34,687 nucleotides of DNA from Paludibacter sp. 221 (GCF_010501035.1 NZ_QVMH01000006.1:55596-90282), one strand, 5' to 3'; positions 7,716 to 15,941 are shown, counted from the stretch's first letter. Notes: generated by a model from the letters alone, not told the origin. Program-made: numbers and translations.

Positions 7716-8174
7716 GTGGATACATTAAGTTATAAAACTATTTCTGCCAACAAGGCAACAGCACAAAAAGAATGGGTGTTGGTAGATGCAACCGATTTGG
7801 TTTTGGGACGTATGGCTTCAGAAGTAGCTAAAATTCTGCGTGGAAAGTACAAAGCAAATTTCACTCCCCATGTGGATTGTGGAGATAATGTGATTATTAT
7901 CAATGCAGAGAAAGTGAAACTGACCGGAAAAAAATGGACAGACCGAGTTTATCTTCGCCACACAGGTTATCCCGGTGGTCAACGCGAGATGACTCCGGAG
8001 CAAATGATGAAGAAAAGCCCTGAAAGATTTATCAAGAAAGTGGTAAAAGGCATGTTGCCTAAAAACCGCCTGTCGGATAAAGTAATAGGCAATCTTTATG
8101 TTTTTGCAGGTGCAGAACATAATATGCAAGCTCAACAACCAAAACAAATCGAATTAACAAACTTAAATAAATAA
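7716..8174 (+). CDS. rplM: Large ribosomal subunit protein uL13
   Basis: A 152-residue early-assembly 50S protein. The body (WVLVDATDLVLGRMASEVAK, then FTPHVDCGDNVIIINAEKV and YPGGQR) is diagnostic, and KVVKGMLPKNRL is the conserved C-terminal motif. The start is a GTG at 7716: the encoded MDTLSYKTISANKAT is the normal Bacteroidales N-terminus, and no ATG lies nearby in frame. rpsI begins 2 nt after the stop, the standard L13-S9 pair. The long leader and the GTG start suggest control of initiation, which I infer rather than see. Confidence 0.96.
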   Translation: MDTLSYKTISANKATAQKEWVLVDATDLVLGRMASEVAKILRGKYKANFTPHVDCGDNVIIINAEKVKLTGKKWTDRVYLRHTGYPGGQREMTPEQMMKKSPERFIKKVVKGMLPKNRLSDKVIGNLYVFAGAEHNMQAQQPKQIELTNLNK

Positions 8175-8175
8175 T

Positions 8176-8562
8176 ATGGAAGTAATAAATGCTTTAGGAA
8201 GAAGAAAAGCGGCTGTTGCTCGTGTTTATGTTACCGAAGGAAGCGGAAAAATTACTATTAATAAACGTGATTTGACTAATTATTTTCCATCGCCAATATT
8301 GCAATACGTTGTTAAGCAACCATTAAACACACTTGGTGTTGTTGAAAAATATGACATTAAAGTGAACCTGAATGGTGGTGGTTTCAAAGGACAATCGGAA
8401 GCATTACGTTTAGCAGTTGCACGTGCTTTGGTAAAAATAAATCCGGAAGACAAATCGGCATTGAAAGCTGAAGGATTCATGACCCGCGATCCTCGCGAAG
8501 TGGAACGTAAAAAACCGGGACAACCAAAAGCCCGCAAAAGATTCCAATTCTCAAAACGCTAA
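8176..8562 (+). CDS. rpsI: Small ribosomal subunit protein uS9
   Basis: A 128-residue 30S head protein whose C-terminal tail reaches the P-site tRNA. The N-terminal NALGRRKAAVARVYV, the central GGGFKGQSEALRLAVARAL and the basic tail (KKPGQPKARKRFQFSKR) are all family hallmarks, including the terminal Lys-Arg. It starts 2 nt after rplM, so translation is probably coupled. A 13-bp inverted repeat follows before rpsB. Confidence 0.97.
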   Translation: MEVINALGRRKAAVARVYVTEGSGKITINKRDLTNYFPSPILQYVVKQPLNTLGVVEKYDIKVNLNGGGFKGQSEALRLAVARALVKINPEDKSALKAEGFMTRDPREVERKKPGQPKARKRFQFSKR

Positions 8563-8581
8563 TACGATTGACCATTTTTTT

Positions 8582-8632
8582 ATTTACCATTTACTATTTA
8601 ATGTTGCTTAAACTTAATGGTAAATGGTAAAT
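8582..8632. repeat. Inverted repeat between rpsI and rpsB
   Basis: ATTTACCATTTAC (8582-8594) and GTAAATGGTAAAT (8620-8632) are perfect 13-bp complements with a 25-nt loop. The TTTACCAT word is itself repeated, so the arms can slip. No T-run follows, so it is more likely an RNA processing or stability element, or a dispersed intergenic repeat, than a terminator. Confidence 0.55.
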
Positions 8633-8671
8633 GATGAAATAGTAAATAAAATAGGGTTTAGTATCTAAATT

Positions 8672-8697
8672 TCCAAGATCCGGTATGGCTACTTGGA
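8672..8697 (+). promoter_or_regulatory. Hairpin in the rpsB leader
   Basis: TCCAAG (8672-8677) pairs with CTTGGA (8692-8697) around a 14-nt loop, ending 41 nt before the rpsB start. S2 represses its own mRNA in several bacteria, so this may be a leader element, but a single short hairpin is weak evidence. Confidence 0.3.
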
Positions 8698-8738
8698 GAT
8701 TGATTTAAAAAGAATGTAAACAATTTTAAAAACAAAAA

Positions 8739-9569
8739 ATGTCAAGAACTAATTTTGAACAACTATTAGAAGCAGGTAGCCACTTTGGTCACTTGAAACG
8801 CAAATGGAATCCCGCTATGGCTCCTTATATCTTTATGGAGCGTAACGATATCCATATTATCGACTTACACAAAACAGTAGTAAAAGTAGACGAAGCTGCT
8901 GCTGCATTGAAACAGATTGCAAAATCAGGCCGTAAAATTTTGTTTGTAGCTACTAAGAAACAAGCAAAAGATGTGGTAGCAGACAAAGCACAGTCGGTTG
9001 GAATGCCATATATTACTGAGCGTTGGGCCGGTGGTATGTTGACCAACTTCCCTACTATCCGTAAGGCGGTGAAAAAGATGACTACTATCGACAAGATGAA
9101 TTCTGATGGTACGTTCGATAATATATCAAAACGCGAAAAACTTCAAATCACCCGTCAACGCGAAAAACTGGAAAAGAACTTAGGAAGTATTGTTGACTTA
9201 ACCCGCCTTCCTTCGGCTATCTTTGTTGTCGACGTGATGAAAGAACATATCGCAGTTCGCGAAGCACAACGTTTAGGAATCCCTGTATTTGCTATTGTAG
9301 ATACAAACTCAAATCCTAATGGAATTGACTTTGTAATTCCTGCAAACGATGACGCGACAAAATCAATCGAAGTTATCTTGAATGCTGTATGCGGAGCAAT
9401 CCAAGAAGGATTGGACGAGCGTAAAGTAGAAAAAGCAGATGCAGAAGCAGCAGAAGCTCCGGCATCAAAAGAAAGAAAGTCAAGAGTAACTAAAAAAGTA
9501 AAAACTAATAAAGACGAAGAAGCTGCCCCTGCTGAAACAGAGGAAGAGGGAGCTGAAGACGCAGAATAA
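8739..9569 (+). CDS. rpsB: Small ribosomal subunit protein uS2
   Basis: A 276-residue 30S protein. SRTNFEQLLEAGSHFGHLKR opens the protein; the core has the conserved IIDLHKT, WAGGMLTNF and IPVFAIVDTN segments. About 45 extra C-terminal residues are rich in Glu, Ala and Lys (ending TEEEGAEDAE), an acidic, probably disordered tail common in Bacteroidota S2. It is followed by tsf after 132 nt, the usual rpsB-tsf pairing, with a terminator-like structure between them. Confidence 0.97.
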   Translation: MSRTNFEQLLEAGSHFGHLKRKWNPAMAPYIFMERNDIHIIDLHKTVVKVDEAAAALKQIAKSGRKILFVATKKQAKDVVADKAQSVGMPYITERWAGGMLTNFPTIRKAVKKMTTIDKMNSDGTFDNISKREKLQITRQREKLEKNLGSIVDLTRLPSAIFVVDVMKEHIAVREAQRLGIPVFAIVDTNSNPNGIDFVIPANDDATKSIEVILNAVCGAIQEGLDERKVEKADAEAAEAPASKERKSRVTKKVKTNKDEEAAPAETEEEGAEDAE

Positions 9570-9611
9570 TGTCTTTCGACTGAGTTCAAGATTTATTGTA
9601 AAATAAAAACT

Positions 9612-9666
9612 ACGAGTTGCGAGTTATTGGACATTGGTCTTGAAATAGCTGGTAACTCGTTTTTTT
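9612..9666 (+). terminator. Terminator-like element between rpsB and tsf, with two alternative stems
   Basis: ACGAGTT (9612-9618) or, one repeat later, CGAGTTA (9620-9626) can pair with the same downstream arm (AACTCGT or TAACTCG, 9653-9660), which runs directly into six or more T. The long loop makes it weak. A partial terminator here would lower tsf expression relative to rpsB; tsf may also have its own start within the leader. Confidence 0.45.
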
Positions 9667-9701
9667 AATAATGAAATATTAACAACAAATATACTACAAC
9701 T

Positions 9702-10526
9702 ATGGCAGTACAAATAACAATGGCTGAAATTTCGAAATTGCGTGCAATGACAGGCGCAGGTATGATGGATTGCAAAAATGCTTTGACAGAAGCAGAAGGC
9801 GATTTCGATAAAGCAATTGAAATCATACGTAAAAAAGGACAGGCTGTAGCTGCAAAACGTAGCGACCGTGAAGCATCAGAAGGTTGTGTTCTTGCAGCAG
9901 CCAATGGAGCTTATGCAGCAGTTTTGGCATTGAAGTGCGAAACAGACTTCGTTGCAAAAAATGCAGACTTTATAGCACTTACCCAATCTATTTTAGATAA
10001 AGCAATGGCCGAAAAACCGGCTAATCTGGATGCGTTGAAAGCATTGGTTGTTGACGGACGTTCTATCGCTGAATTGGTGGTTGACCGCTCGGGTGTTACA
10101 GGTGAGAAAATGGAACTTGACTACTTCGAGTTTGTTGAAGGAGGTTCTACAGTAGCATATATTCATCCGGGAAACAAATTGGCAACTATCGTTGCTTTTG
10201 CCGAAGCAGGCGTTGATAACCAAGTAATGCGTGATGTAGCTATGCAGGTAGCTGCAATGAATCCGGTTTCGTTGGACCGTACTTCAGTTCCTGAAAAAGT
10301 TATCAATACAGAGCTTGAAATTGGCCGTGAAAAAGCGCGCGAAGAAGGAAAACCGGAAAACATGCTTGACAAAATTGCTCAAGGCCGTTTAAATAAATTT
10401 TTCCAAGAATCTACATTGTTGGAACAAGCATTTATCAAAGATGGTAAAATGAGTGTGGCTGATTATCTGAAAGCTAATAAAGCTACAGCTACTTCATTCA
10501 AACGTGTTACTCTGAATCAAGAATAA
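9702..10526 (+). CDS. tsf: Translation elongation factor Ts
   Basis: A 274-residue nucleotide-exchange factor that regenerates EF-Tu-GTP. The N-terminal UBA-like domain holds ISKLRAMTGAGMMDCKNALT, and the core domain contains KCETDFVAKNADF, which carries the TDFV motif that contacts EF-Tu. The C-terminal helix region (LLEQAFIKDGKMSVADYL) is complete. It lies downstream of rpsB and is closed by a strong terminator at 10548-10584, which ends the ribosomal-protein cluster. Confidence 0.97.
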   Translation: MAVQITMAEISKLRAMTGAGMMDCKNALTEAEGDFDKAIEIIRKKGQAVAAKRSDREASEGCVLAAANGAYAAVLALKCETDFVAKNADFIALTQSILDKAMAEKPANLDALKALVVDGRSIAELVVDRSGVTGEKMELDYFEFVEGGSTVAYIHPGNKLATIVAFAEAGVDNQVMRDVAMQVAAMNPVSLDRTSVPEKVINTELEIGREKAREEGKPENMLDKIAQGRLNKFFQESTLLEQAFIKDGKMSVADYLKANKATATSFKRVTLNQE

Positions 10527-10547
10527 TATCTGAATTAAATATCTGAA

Positions 10548-10584
10548 GAAAGCCGCTTCTGCAACGAAGTGGCTTTCTTTTTTT
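10548..10584 (+). terminator. Rho-independent terminator of tsf
   Basis: GAAAGCCGCTTC (10548-10559) pairs with GAAGTGGCTTTC (10566-10577), a 12-bp stem with one G-T pair and a 6-nt loop, followed by seven T (10578-10584). Confidence 0.9.
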
Positions 10585-10647
10585 GTAGAGTTATGGTTTT
10601 TCTTCTGATACGGCGATTTGTAGGGGCAACCTTACAGAAAAAATGAT

Positions 10648-10655
10648 TATTTTTG
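10648..10655 (+). promoter_or_regulatory. -7 promoter box for gltX (TATTTTTG)
   Basis: TATTTTTG followed by CAAG. Its last three bases form a TTG that could extend the gltX frame by 15 codons, but a start inside the promoter box is impossible, which supports the ATG at 10698. No TTTG at the normal -33 spacing was found. Confidence 0.55.
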
Positions 10656-10697
10656 CAAGCATCAAGTAATAACAGATTAAAAAAAGAAATATATTCA

Positions 10698-12212
10698 ATG
10701 GAAAAAATAAGAGTCCGCTTTGCTCCAAGTCCTACAGGGGCACTTCATATTGGTGGGGTGAGAACTGCTTTGTATAACTACCTGTTTGCAAAACAGCATG
10801 GAGGCGATATGCTGTTGCGTATAGAGGATACAGACTCTAACCGTTTTGTGCCCGGTGCCGAGGATTATATTATTGAGTCGCTGAACTGGCTGGGTATAAA
10901 GATAGACGAGGGAGTAGGAGTAGGGGGCGACTGTGCACCTTACCGCCAAAGCGAACGTAAACACATATATCGTCAGTATGTCGACCAGCTATTGGATGCG
11001 GGGTTGGCTTATATTGCATTTGACACTCCGGAAGAACTGGAGCAGAAAAGAACGGAAATACAGAATTTTCAGTACGACGCTAAAACCCGGATGCAGATGA
11101 CCAACTCGCTCACTTTGTCGGCCGAGGAGGTAAATATGCGTATCGAAAGAGGTGATGTGTATGTAGTCCGCATCAAGATAGAACCCGATGAAGATGTAAC
11201 GGTGGATGACTTGATTCGTGGTGAGGTGATTATTAACTCGTCTGTGTTAGATGATAAAGTGCTATATAAATCGGCTGACAGCTTGCCTACCTACCACTTG
11301 GCAAACGTGGTGGACGATTATTTAATGAAAATATCGCATGTAATCCGTGGCGAGGAATGGTTGCCTTCTGCGCCTTTGCATGTGCTGCTATATCGTAGTC
11401 TGGGCTGGGAAAAGGAAATGCCTCGTTTTGCCCATTTACCACTGTTGCTGAAGCCCGATGGCAACGGGAAGTTAAGCAAGCGTGATGGCGACAGGCTCGG
11501 TTTCCCTATTTTTCCTCTGAATTGGAAAGACCCTAAGAGTGGCGAAACTTCGTCGGGTTATCGTGAGGCAGGTTATTTCCCTGAGGCTGTTGTAAACTTT
11601 TTAGCTCTGCTGGGTTGGAATCCGGGTACTGAACAGGAAATTTTCTCCATGCAGGAGTTGATTGATGCTTTTTCACTCGACAGGGTTAGCAAGAGTGGCG
11701 CCAAGTTTGATTACGAAAAGGGCAAATGGTTTAACCATAAATACCTGCAGATGAAACCAAATGAGGAAATAGCATCACTTTTTGCCGAGACTTTGAAAGA
11801 AAAAGGCTTGGATGCTGATATGCCAACTTTGATAAAAATCGTTTCTCTTGTTAAGGAACGTGTGAACTTTGTAAATGAACTGTGGGAGCAAAGTTATTTC
11901 TTTTTCGAAGCACCTGCATCGTACGACGAAAAAACCGTTCAGAAACGTTGGAAAGAAAATACTCCTGCTCAGATGGATGAACTAATTGGCGTATTGGAGG
12001 GTATTGATGATTTCTCGGCTGAGAATACCGAAAATGTGGTAAAAGCATGGATTGAGTCTAAGCAGTATAACCTTGGGGGTATAATGAATGCTTTCCGCTT
12101 ATCGGTGGTTGGTGCTCCTAAAGGGCCGCATATGTTTGATATTACAGCCATTCTGGGCAAAGCGGAAACAATCAGCAGACTTAAAAAAGCAATAGCAACG
12201 ATAAAGCAATAA
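10698..12212 (+). CDS. gltX: Glutamate-tRNA ligase
   Basis: A 504-residue class I aminoacyl-tRNA synthetase that charges tRNA-Glu. The HIGH motif reads HIGG in [19 protein letters not shown], and KMSKS reads KLSKR in [12 protein letters not shown]. The catalytic region also contains RIEDTD. The C-terminal anticodon-binding helical domain is complete. I start at [11 protein letters not shown], the usual N-terminus; the longer frame would begin inside the -7 box. The next gene, a cyclophilin, follows after 11 nt, so the two are likely co-transcribed. Confidence 0.97.
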   Translation: MEKIRVRFAPSPTGALHIGGVRTALYNYLFAKQHGGDMLLRIEDTDSNRFVPGAEDYIIESLNWLGIKIDEGVGVGGDCAPYRQSERKHIYRQYVDQLLDAGLAYIAFDTPEELEQKRTEIQNFQYDAKTRMQMTNSLTLSAEEVNMRIERGDVYVVRIKIEPDEDVTVDDLIRGEVIINSSVLDDKVLYKSADSLPTYHLANVVDDYLMKISHVIRGEEWLPSAPLHVLLYRSLGWEKEMPRFAHLPLLLKPDGNGKLSKRDGDRLGFPIFPLNWKDPKSGETSSGYREAGYFPEAVVNFLALLGWNPGTEQEIFSMQELIDAFSLDRVSKSGAKFDYEKGKWFNHKYLQMKPNEEIASLFAETLKEKGLDADMPTLIKIVSLVKERVNFVNELWEQSYFFFEAPASYDEKTVQKRWKENTPAQMDELIGVLEGIDDFSAENTENVVKAWIESKQYNLGGIMNAFRLSVVGAPKGPHMFDITAILGKAETISRLKKAIATIKQ

Positions 12213-12223
12213 ACTGTAGAAAC

Positions 12224-13057
12224 ATGAAAAAGCTATTTATCATTAACACATTATTTATATTAGCATTTGTAATTATGTCGGAATCGTGTAGTACAAAAAA
12301 AGAAGTATTGGAGCCTAAGGTCCGTTTAGAAACGTCTTATGGCGATATTGTAATAAAACTGTATCCGGAAACCCCGTTGCATCGTGATAATTTTATGAAA
12401 CTGGTGGACGATGGTTTCTACGATGGGGTATTGTTTCACCGTGTGATTGCTGAGTTTATGATTCAGACAGGCGACCCGGATTCGAAAAAGGCAAAGCCCG
12501 GACAATCACTCGGCACAGGCGATGTAGGTTATACTATTCCGGCCGAATTTGTTTATCCTAAGTACTACCATAAAAAAGGTGCTTTGGCAGCAGCCCGTCA
12601 GGGCGACCAGGTTAATCCGAAAAAGGCTTCGTCAGGATGTCAGTTTTATATTGTAGAAGGCAGGAAGTTTTCAGATGCAGAGCTCGATATGATGGAAAAG
12701 AACATGATGCGCCGTGCGGAATCAAACTTATTCAACCAGAAAGTACAGGAAAAACAGGAAGAAGTAAAACGCTACCGTATAGAAAAAAGCCAGGAAAAAC
12801 TGGATGCCCTGCGCGATTCTATTTTAGTTGAAGTGCATAAAGAGATGGCTGATAGTACGGCTTATAAGTACACGGAACAGCAACGGGCTGATTATACTAC
12901 TATTGGAGGTACTCCTCATCTGGATGGTGAATATACCGTTTTTGGTGAGGTTATTGAAGGGTTGGATATAGTGGATAAAATATCGAAGGTTAAAACCGGA
13001 AGCATGGACAGGCCTGCGGAGGATATAAAGATATTAAAAGCTAAACGGGTAAAATAA
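12224..13057 (+). CDS. Peptidyl-prolyl cis-trans isomerase (cyclophilin type), probable lipoprotein
   Basis: A 277-residue cyclophilin with an N-terminal signal (about 18 hydrophobic residues) ending in MSESC, a loose lipobox with Cys22 as the likely lipidated residue, so it probably sits in the cell envelope. Cyclophilin motifs: VRLETSYGDIVIKLYPE, FYDGVLFHRVIAEFMIQTGD and SSGCQFYIV. A charged helical insertion of about 65 residues (roughly 140-215) splits the domain before HLDGEYTVFGEV; such insertions are common in Bacteroidota homologues. It catalyses proline isomerisation during folding of exported proteins. The stop is followed by a strong bidirectional terminator facing trpB2. Confidence 0.93.
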   Translation: MKKLFIINTLFILAFVIMSESCSTKKEVLEPKVRLETSYGDIVIKLYPETPLHRDNFMKLVDDGFYDGVLFHRVIAEFMIQTGDPDSKKAKPGQSLGTGDVGYTIPAEFVYPKYYHKKGALAAARQGDQVNPKKASSGCQFYIVEGRKFSDAELDMMEKNMMRRAESNLFNQKVQEKQEEVKRYRIEKSQEKLDALRDSILVEVHKEMADSTAYKYTEQQRADYTTIGGTPHLDGEYTVFGEVIEGLDIVDKISKVKTGSMDRPAEDIKILKAKRVK

Positions 13058-13080
13058 ATATCTGTGTAAGCATAATAAAA

Positions 13081-13119
13081 AACAAGCCGGCTTTATCATT
13101 GTGGTAAAGCCGGCTTGTT
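13081..13119. terminator. Bidirectional terminator between the cyclophilin gene and trpB2
   Basis: AACAAGCCGGCTTTA (13081-13095) and TAAAGCCGGCTTGTT (13105-13119) form a perfect 15-bp stem with a 9-nt loop. T-rich sequence follows on the plus strand and A-rich sequence precedes it, so it can end transcripts from both convergent genes. Confidence 0.92.
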
Positions 13120-13140
13120 TGTTTTGTCTGTAGGCGAAGT

Positions 13141-14505
13141 TCAGATTATTTTTTCAAGTTCTTCAATGTTCTTGCAGATTTCCTCTTCGGGAAGTTCGTA
13201 ATTTTGCAAATCTCCCGCAAGATATTGGTCGTAAGCAGCCATGTCAATCAAACCGTGTCCTGACAGGTTGAAAAGAATAGTTTTTTGTTTTCCTTCTTCT
13301 TTTGCTTTCAGTGCTTCGTTGATGGCAGCCGCAATTGCGTGCGACGATTCCGGAGCTGGTACAATGCCTTCTGTTTGAGCAAACAATACGCCTGCTTTGA
13401 ACGATTCCAGTTGCTTAATATCCACCGCTTCCATATATCCGTCTTTCATAAGCTGGCTCACAATAGTACCGGCACCGTGGTAACGCAATCCGCCTGCGTG
13501 AATATGGGCAGGAGCAAAGTTATGACCCAGTGTGTACATAGGTAGCAGAGGAGTATAACCCGCCTCGTCGCCAAAGTCGTATTGGAAAACACCGCGTGTC
13601 AGTTTAGGACACGATGCCGGCTCTGCTGCAATAAAGCGTGTTTTCTTTCCATTCAGAATGTTGTGGCGCATAAATGGGAATGATATTCCGCCGAAGTTTG
13701 AGCCTCCGCCAAAGCAGCCGATAACAACATCAGGATACTCGCCGGCCATTTCCATTTGTTTTTCAGCTTCTAACCCGATAATTGACTGGTGCAAAGCCAC
13801 ATGGTTCAACACGCTTCCAAGTGTGTATTTGCAATTTGGAACAGTTTGCGCAAGCTCGATGGCTTCAGAAATAGCCGTTCCAAGGCTTCCCTGATAATTA
13901 GGATTTTCGGTCAATATCTTCCGTCCGGCTTTTGTCGACATACTTGGCGAAGCTATTACCTGTGCTCCCCATGTTCGCATCAGCGAGCGGCGATAGGGTT
14001 TTTGCTCGTAGCTTACTTTTACCATATACACAGCCAGTTCCAACCCGAAAGCCTTTGCTGCAAACGATAATGCAGTTCCCCATTGTCCTGCTCCTGTTTC
14101 GGTTGTGATATTGGTTAAGCCCTCTTTTTTGCAATAATAAGCCTGTGCCAAAGCCGAATTTAATTTGTGCGAACCTACCGGGCTTACGCTCTCATTCTTG
14201 AAATATATATGTGCCGGAGTATCCAATGCTTTTTCCAGTTCGTAAGCGCGTACAAGGGGTGTAGAACGGTAAATTTTATACATTTCCCTCACTTCTTCGG
14301 GTATGTCAATCCATGCATCGGTCATGTTCAGCTCTTGTTTCGACACTTCTTCTGCAAAAATCGGATACAGGTCTTCCGGCTTTAGCGGTTGTTTAGTTCC
14401 GGGGTGGAGGATAGGCATCGGTTTGTTTACCATATCGGCCATGATGTTATACCATTGTCTTGGTATTTCATTCTCGCTCAGAAAAAATCTTTTTGTTCTT
14501 TCCAT
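13141..14505 (-). CDS. trpB2: Tryptophan synthase beta chain, TrpB2 type
   Basis: A 454-residue PLP enzyme that joins indole and serine to make tryptophan. Length and sequence place it in the long TrpB2 group rather than with TrpB1 (about 400 aa): an extended N-terminus (RFFLSENEIPRQWYNIMADM), then RSTPLVRAYELEKAL, the PLP lysine in GSHKLNSALAQ (Lys114), ETGAGQWGTAL, and the phosphate-binding CFGGGSNFGG. No trpA or other trp gene is adjacent, so it is an orphan that may salvage indole. Its leader carries a Trp-codon attenuator and its own promoter, direct evidence that it is controlled by tryptophan supply. Confidence 0.95.
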   Translation of the reverse strand: MERTKRFFLSENEIPRQWYNIMADMVNKPMPILHPGTKQPLKPEDLYPIFAEEVSKQELNMTDAWIDIPEEVREMYKIYRSTPLVRAYELEKALDTPAHIYFKNESVSPVGSHKLNSALAQAYYCKKEGLTNITTETGAGQWGTALSFAAKAFGLELAVYMVKVSYEQKPYRRSLMRTWGAQVIASPSMSTKAGRKILTENPNYQGSLGTAISEAIELAQTVPNCKYTLGSVLNHVALHQSIIGLEAEKQMEMAGEYPDVVIGCFGGGSNFGGISFPFMRHNILNGKKTRFIAAEPASCPKLTRGVFQYDFGDEAGYTPLLPMYTLGHNFAPAHIHAGGLRYHGAGTIVSQLMKDGYMEAVDIKQLESFKAGVLFAQTEGIVPAPESSHAIAAAINEALKAKEEGKQKTILFNLSGHGLIDMAAYDQYLAGDLQNYELPEEEICKNIEELEKII

Positions 14506-14550
14506 AATCTTTCTTGAGATTTTTATATGTTTTATTACTTTATTTTATTC

Positions 14551-14604
14551 GTTGTTTACCGAAAAAGAAGCGACCTGTCGTTTTCGGTAAACAACAGGTC
14601 GCTT
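14551..14604 (-). terminator. Attenuator terminator of trpB2, with competing helices
   Basis: On the minus strand AAGCGACCTGTTGTTT (14604-14589), loop ACCGA, and AAACGACAGGTCGCTT (14583-14568) make a 16-bp stem with one wobble, followed by CTTTTTC (14567-14561). Two rival pairings exist. The antiterminator GGTAAGCAATGAGGT (14656-14642), inside the leader peptide frame, pairs with ACCTGTTGTTTACC (14599-14586) through about 14 pairs, two of them wobbles, with one bulge. In addition GTTGTTTACCGAAAA (14595-14581) is perfectly complementary to TTTTCGGTAAACAAC (14565-14551), which lies beyond the T-run. Confidence 0.85.
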
Positions 14605-14637
14605 TTATATTCTTGTTTATATAATACACATAGCGGA

Positions 14638-14706
14638 CTAAACCTCATTGCTTACCACAACCAGATTTTGCCAACGCCAAGAAAATGTATTATTCAAAAG
14701 ATTCAT
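14638..14706 (-). CDS. trpL: trp leader peptide (22 codons, Trp-Arg-Trp)
   Basis: The frame runs from ATG at 14706 to TAG at 14638. The peptide begins MNLLNNTFSWRWQN and ends SNEV; Trp codons are at positions 10 and 12 (14679-14677 and 14673-14671). It begins about 20 nt after the start site predicted from the TACATTTG box. The antiterminator arm begins 15 nt beyond the second Trp codon, so a ribosome stalled there would leave it free, while one at the stop codon would cover it. That is the spacing needed for ribosome-mediated attenuation. There is no clear Shine-Dalgarno sequence, as is usual in this phylum. Confidence 0.8.
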   Translation of the reverse strand: MNLLNNTFSWRWQNLVVVSNEV

Positions 14707-14734
14707 TGTTTTTCTTCGTTATATTTTTCCGGTA

Positions 14735-14742
14735 CAAATGTA
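14735..14742 (-). promoter_or_regulatory. -7 promoter box for the trp leader (TACATTTG)
   Basis: TACATTTG on the minus strand predicts a start near 14727 and a leader of about 220 nt. The best -33 candidate is TTCG at 14764-14761 (18-nt spacer). An AT-rich inverted repeat, TTGAAAAA/TTTTTCAA (14753-14776), covers the -33 area and may be an operator or the end of the rfbB transcript. Confidence 0.6.
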
Positions 14743-14832
14743 GAAACATTTTTTGAAAAACGAATTATTTTTTCAATTTTTTTACAGGAATGTAAGTAAA
14801 CTGCTGAATACGAGCTTTGTTAAACTGTTGTC

Positions 14833-15888
14833 TTATCTATCAGTGTATTGCTTATCGTAATAATGCTGGTACTCTCCATTAATTATATTATCAAGCCATT
14901 CCTGATTTTCGAGATACCAGTCGACGGTTTTTTCCAGTCCTTCTTCAAATTGTAAAGACGGTTTCCAGCCCAGTTCTTCCTGCAATTTGGTGGAATCGAT
15001 AGCATAGCGCAAATCGTGTCCGGCGCGGTCTTTTACAAATGTGATAAGTTTAGCGGATTCTCCCGCCTCGCGTCCTAATTTCCTGTCCATAATCTCACAT
15101 AGCTTATGTATCAAGTCAATATTAGTCCATTCGTTGTTTCCGCCTATATTGTAAGTCTCACCCACAACCCCGTTGTGAAAAATAGTATCAATAGCCCGCG
15201 CATGGTCGTTTACCCACAGCCAGTCGCGTACATTTTCACCTTTTCCATAAATTGGAATGGGCTTTTTGTTCTTTATATTGTTGATTGATAACGGAATGAG
15301 TTTTTCAGGAAAATGGTTTGCCCCATAATTGTTCGAGCAGTTCGACACTACCACAGGTAGTCCGTAAGTATGGTAATAAGCACGGACGAAATGGTCGGAA
15401 CTGGCTTTTGCGGCGGAATAAGGGCTTCTGGGGTCGTACGGTGTTTCCTCAGTAAAGAATCCTTCTTTTCCAAGCGAGCCATATACCTCGTCGGTCGAAA
15501 TATGATAAAAACGCTTTCCTTCCATATTCCCTTTCCATGCTTCCTTAGCTGCATTAAGCAGGTTGGCCGTACCAAATACATTGGTGCGTATGAAGGCAAA
15601 TGGGTCGGTGATTGAACGGTCGACATGCGACTCGGCAGCCAGATGCACTACACCATAGAAATTATATTTTGAGAACAGCTCAGGAATGAATTTTTCGTCG
15701 GTAATGTCACCCTTTACAAAAGTGTAATTAGGAGAATCTGCAACGTCTTTCAGATTTTCCAGATTTCCGGCATAGGTTAAAGCGTCTAAGTTGACGATTT
15801 GATAGTCAGGATATTTGGTAACAAACAGACGTACTACGTGCGACCCTATAAATCCGGCTCCTCCGGTTATTAAAATAGTTTTTTTCAT
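14833..15888 (-). CDS. rfbB: dTDP-glucose 4,6-dehydratase
   Basis: A 351-residue short-chain dehydrogenase/reductase that converts dTDP-glucose to dTDP-4-keto-6-deoxyglucose, the second step towards dTDP-rhamnose and other deoxysugars of surface glycans. The NAD-binding motif GGAGFIGS is at residues 9-16, the catalytic stretch reads HISTDEVYGSLG, and the YxxxK pair lies in RSPYSAAKASSD. The substrate-binding NNYGANHFPEKLIPLS motif is characteristic of RmlB rather than other epimerases. rfbA, rfbC and rfbD are not adjacent. It has its own promoter and is separated from trpB2 by 327 nt. Confidence 0.95.
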   Translation of the reverse strand: MKKTILITGGAGFIGSHVVRLFVTKYPDYQIVNLDALTYAGNLENLKDVADSPNYTFVKGDITDEKFIPELFSKYNFYGVVHLAAESHVDRSITDPFAFIRTNVFGTANLLNAAKEAWKGNMEGKRFYHISTDEVYGSLGKEGFFTEETPYDPRSPYSAAKASSDHFVRAYYHTYGLPVVVSNCSNNYGANHFPEKLIPLSINNIKNKKPIPIYGKGENVRDWLWVNDHARAIDTIFHNGVVGETYNIGGNNEWTNIDLIHKLCEIMDRKLGREAGESAKLITFVKDRAGHDLRYAIDSTKLQEELGWKPSLQFEEGLEKTVDWYLENQEWLDNIINGEYQHYYDKQYTDR

Positions 15889-15941
15889 ATTTCGTTTTGT
15901 GTAGATAAATTCAATTATATACTAATCAAAGTTAGTGTTTA

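Noticed and set aside
10653-10697. N-terminal extension of GltX from a TTG at 10653
   Set aside because: The TTG is part of the TATTTTTG promoter box, and homologues begin at the ATG at 10698.
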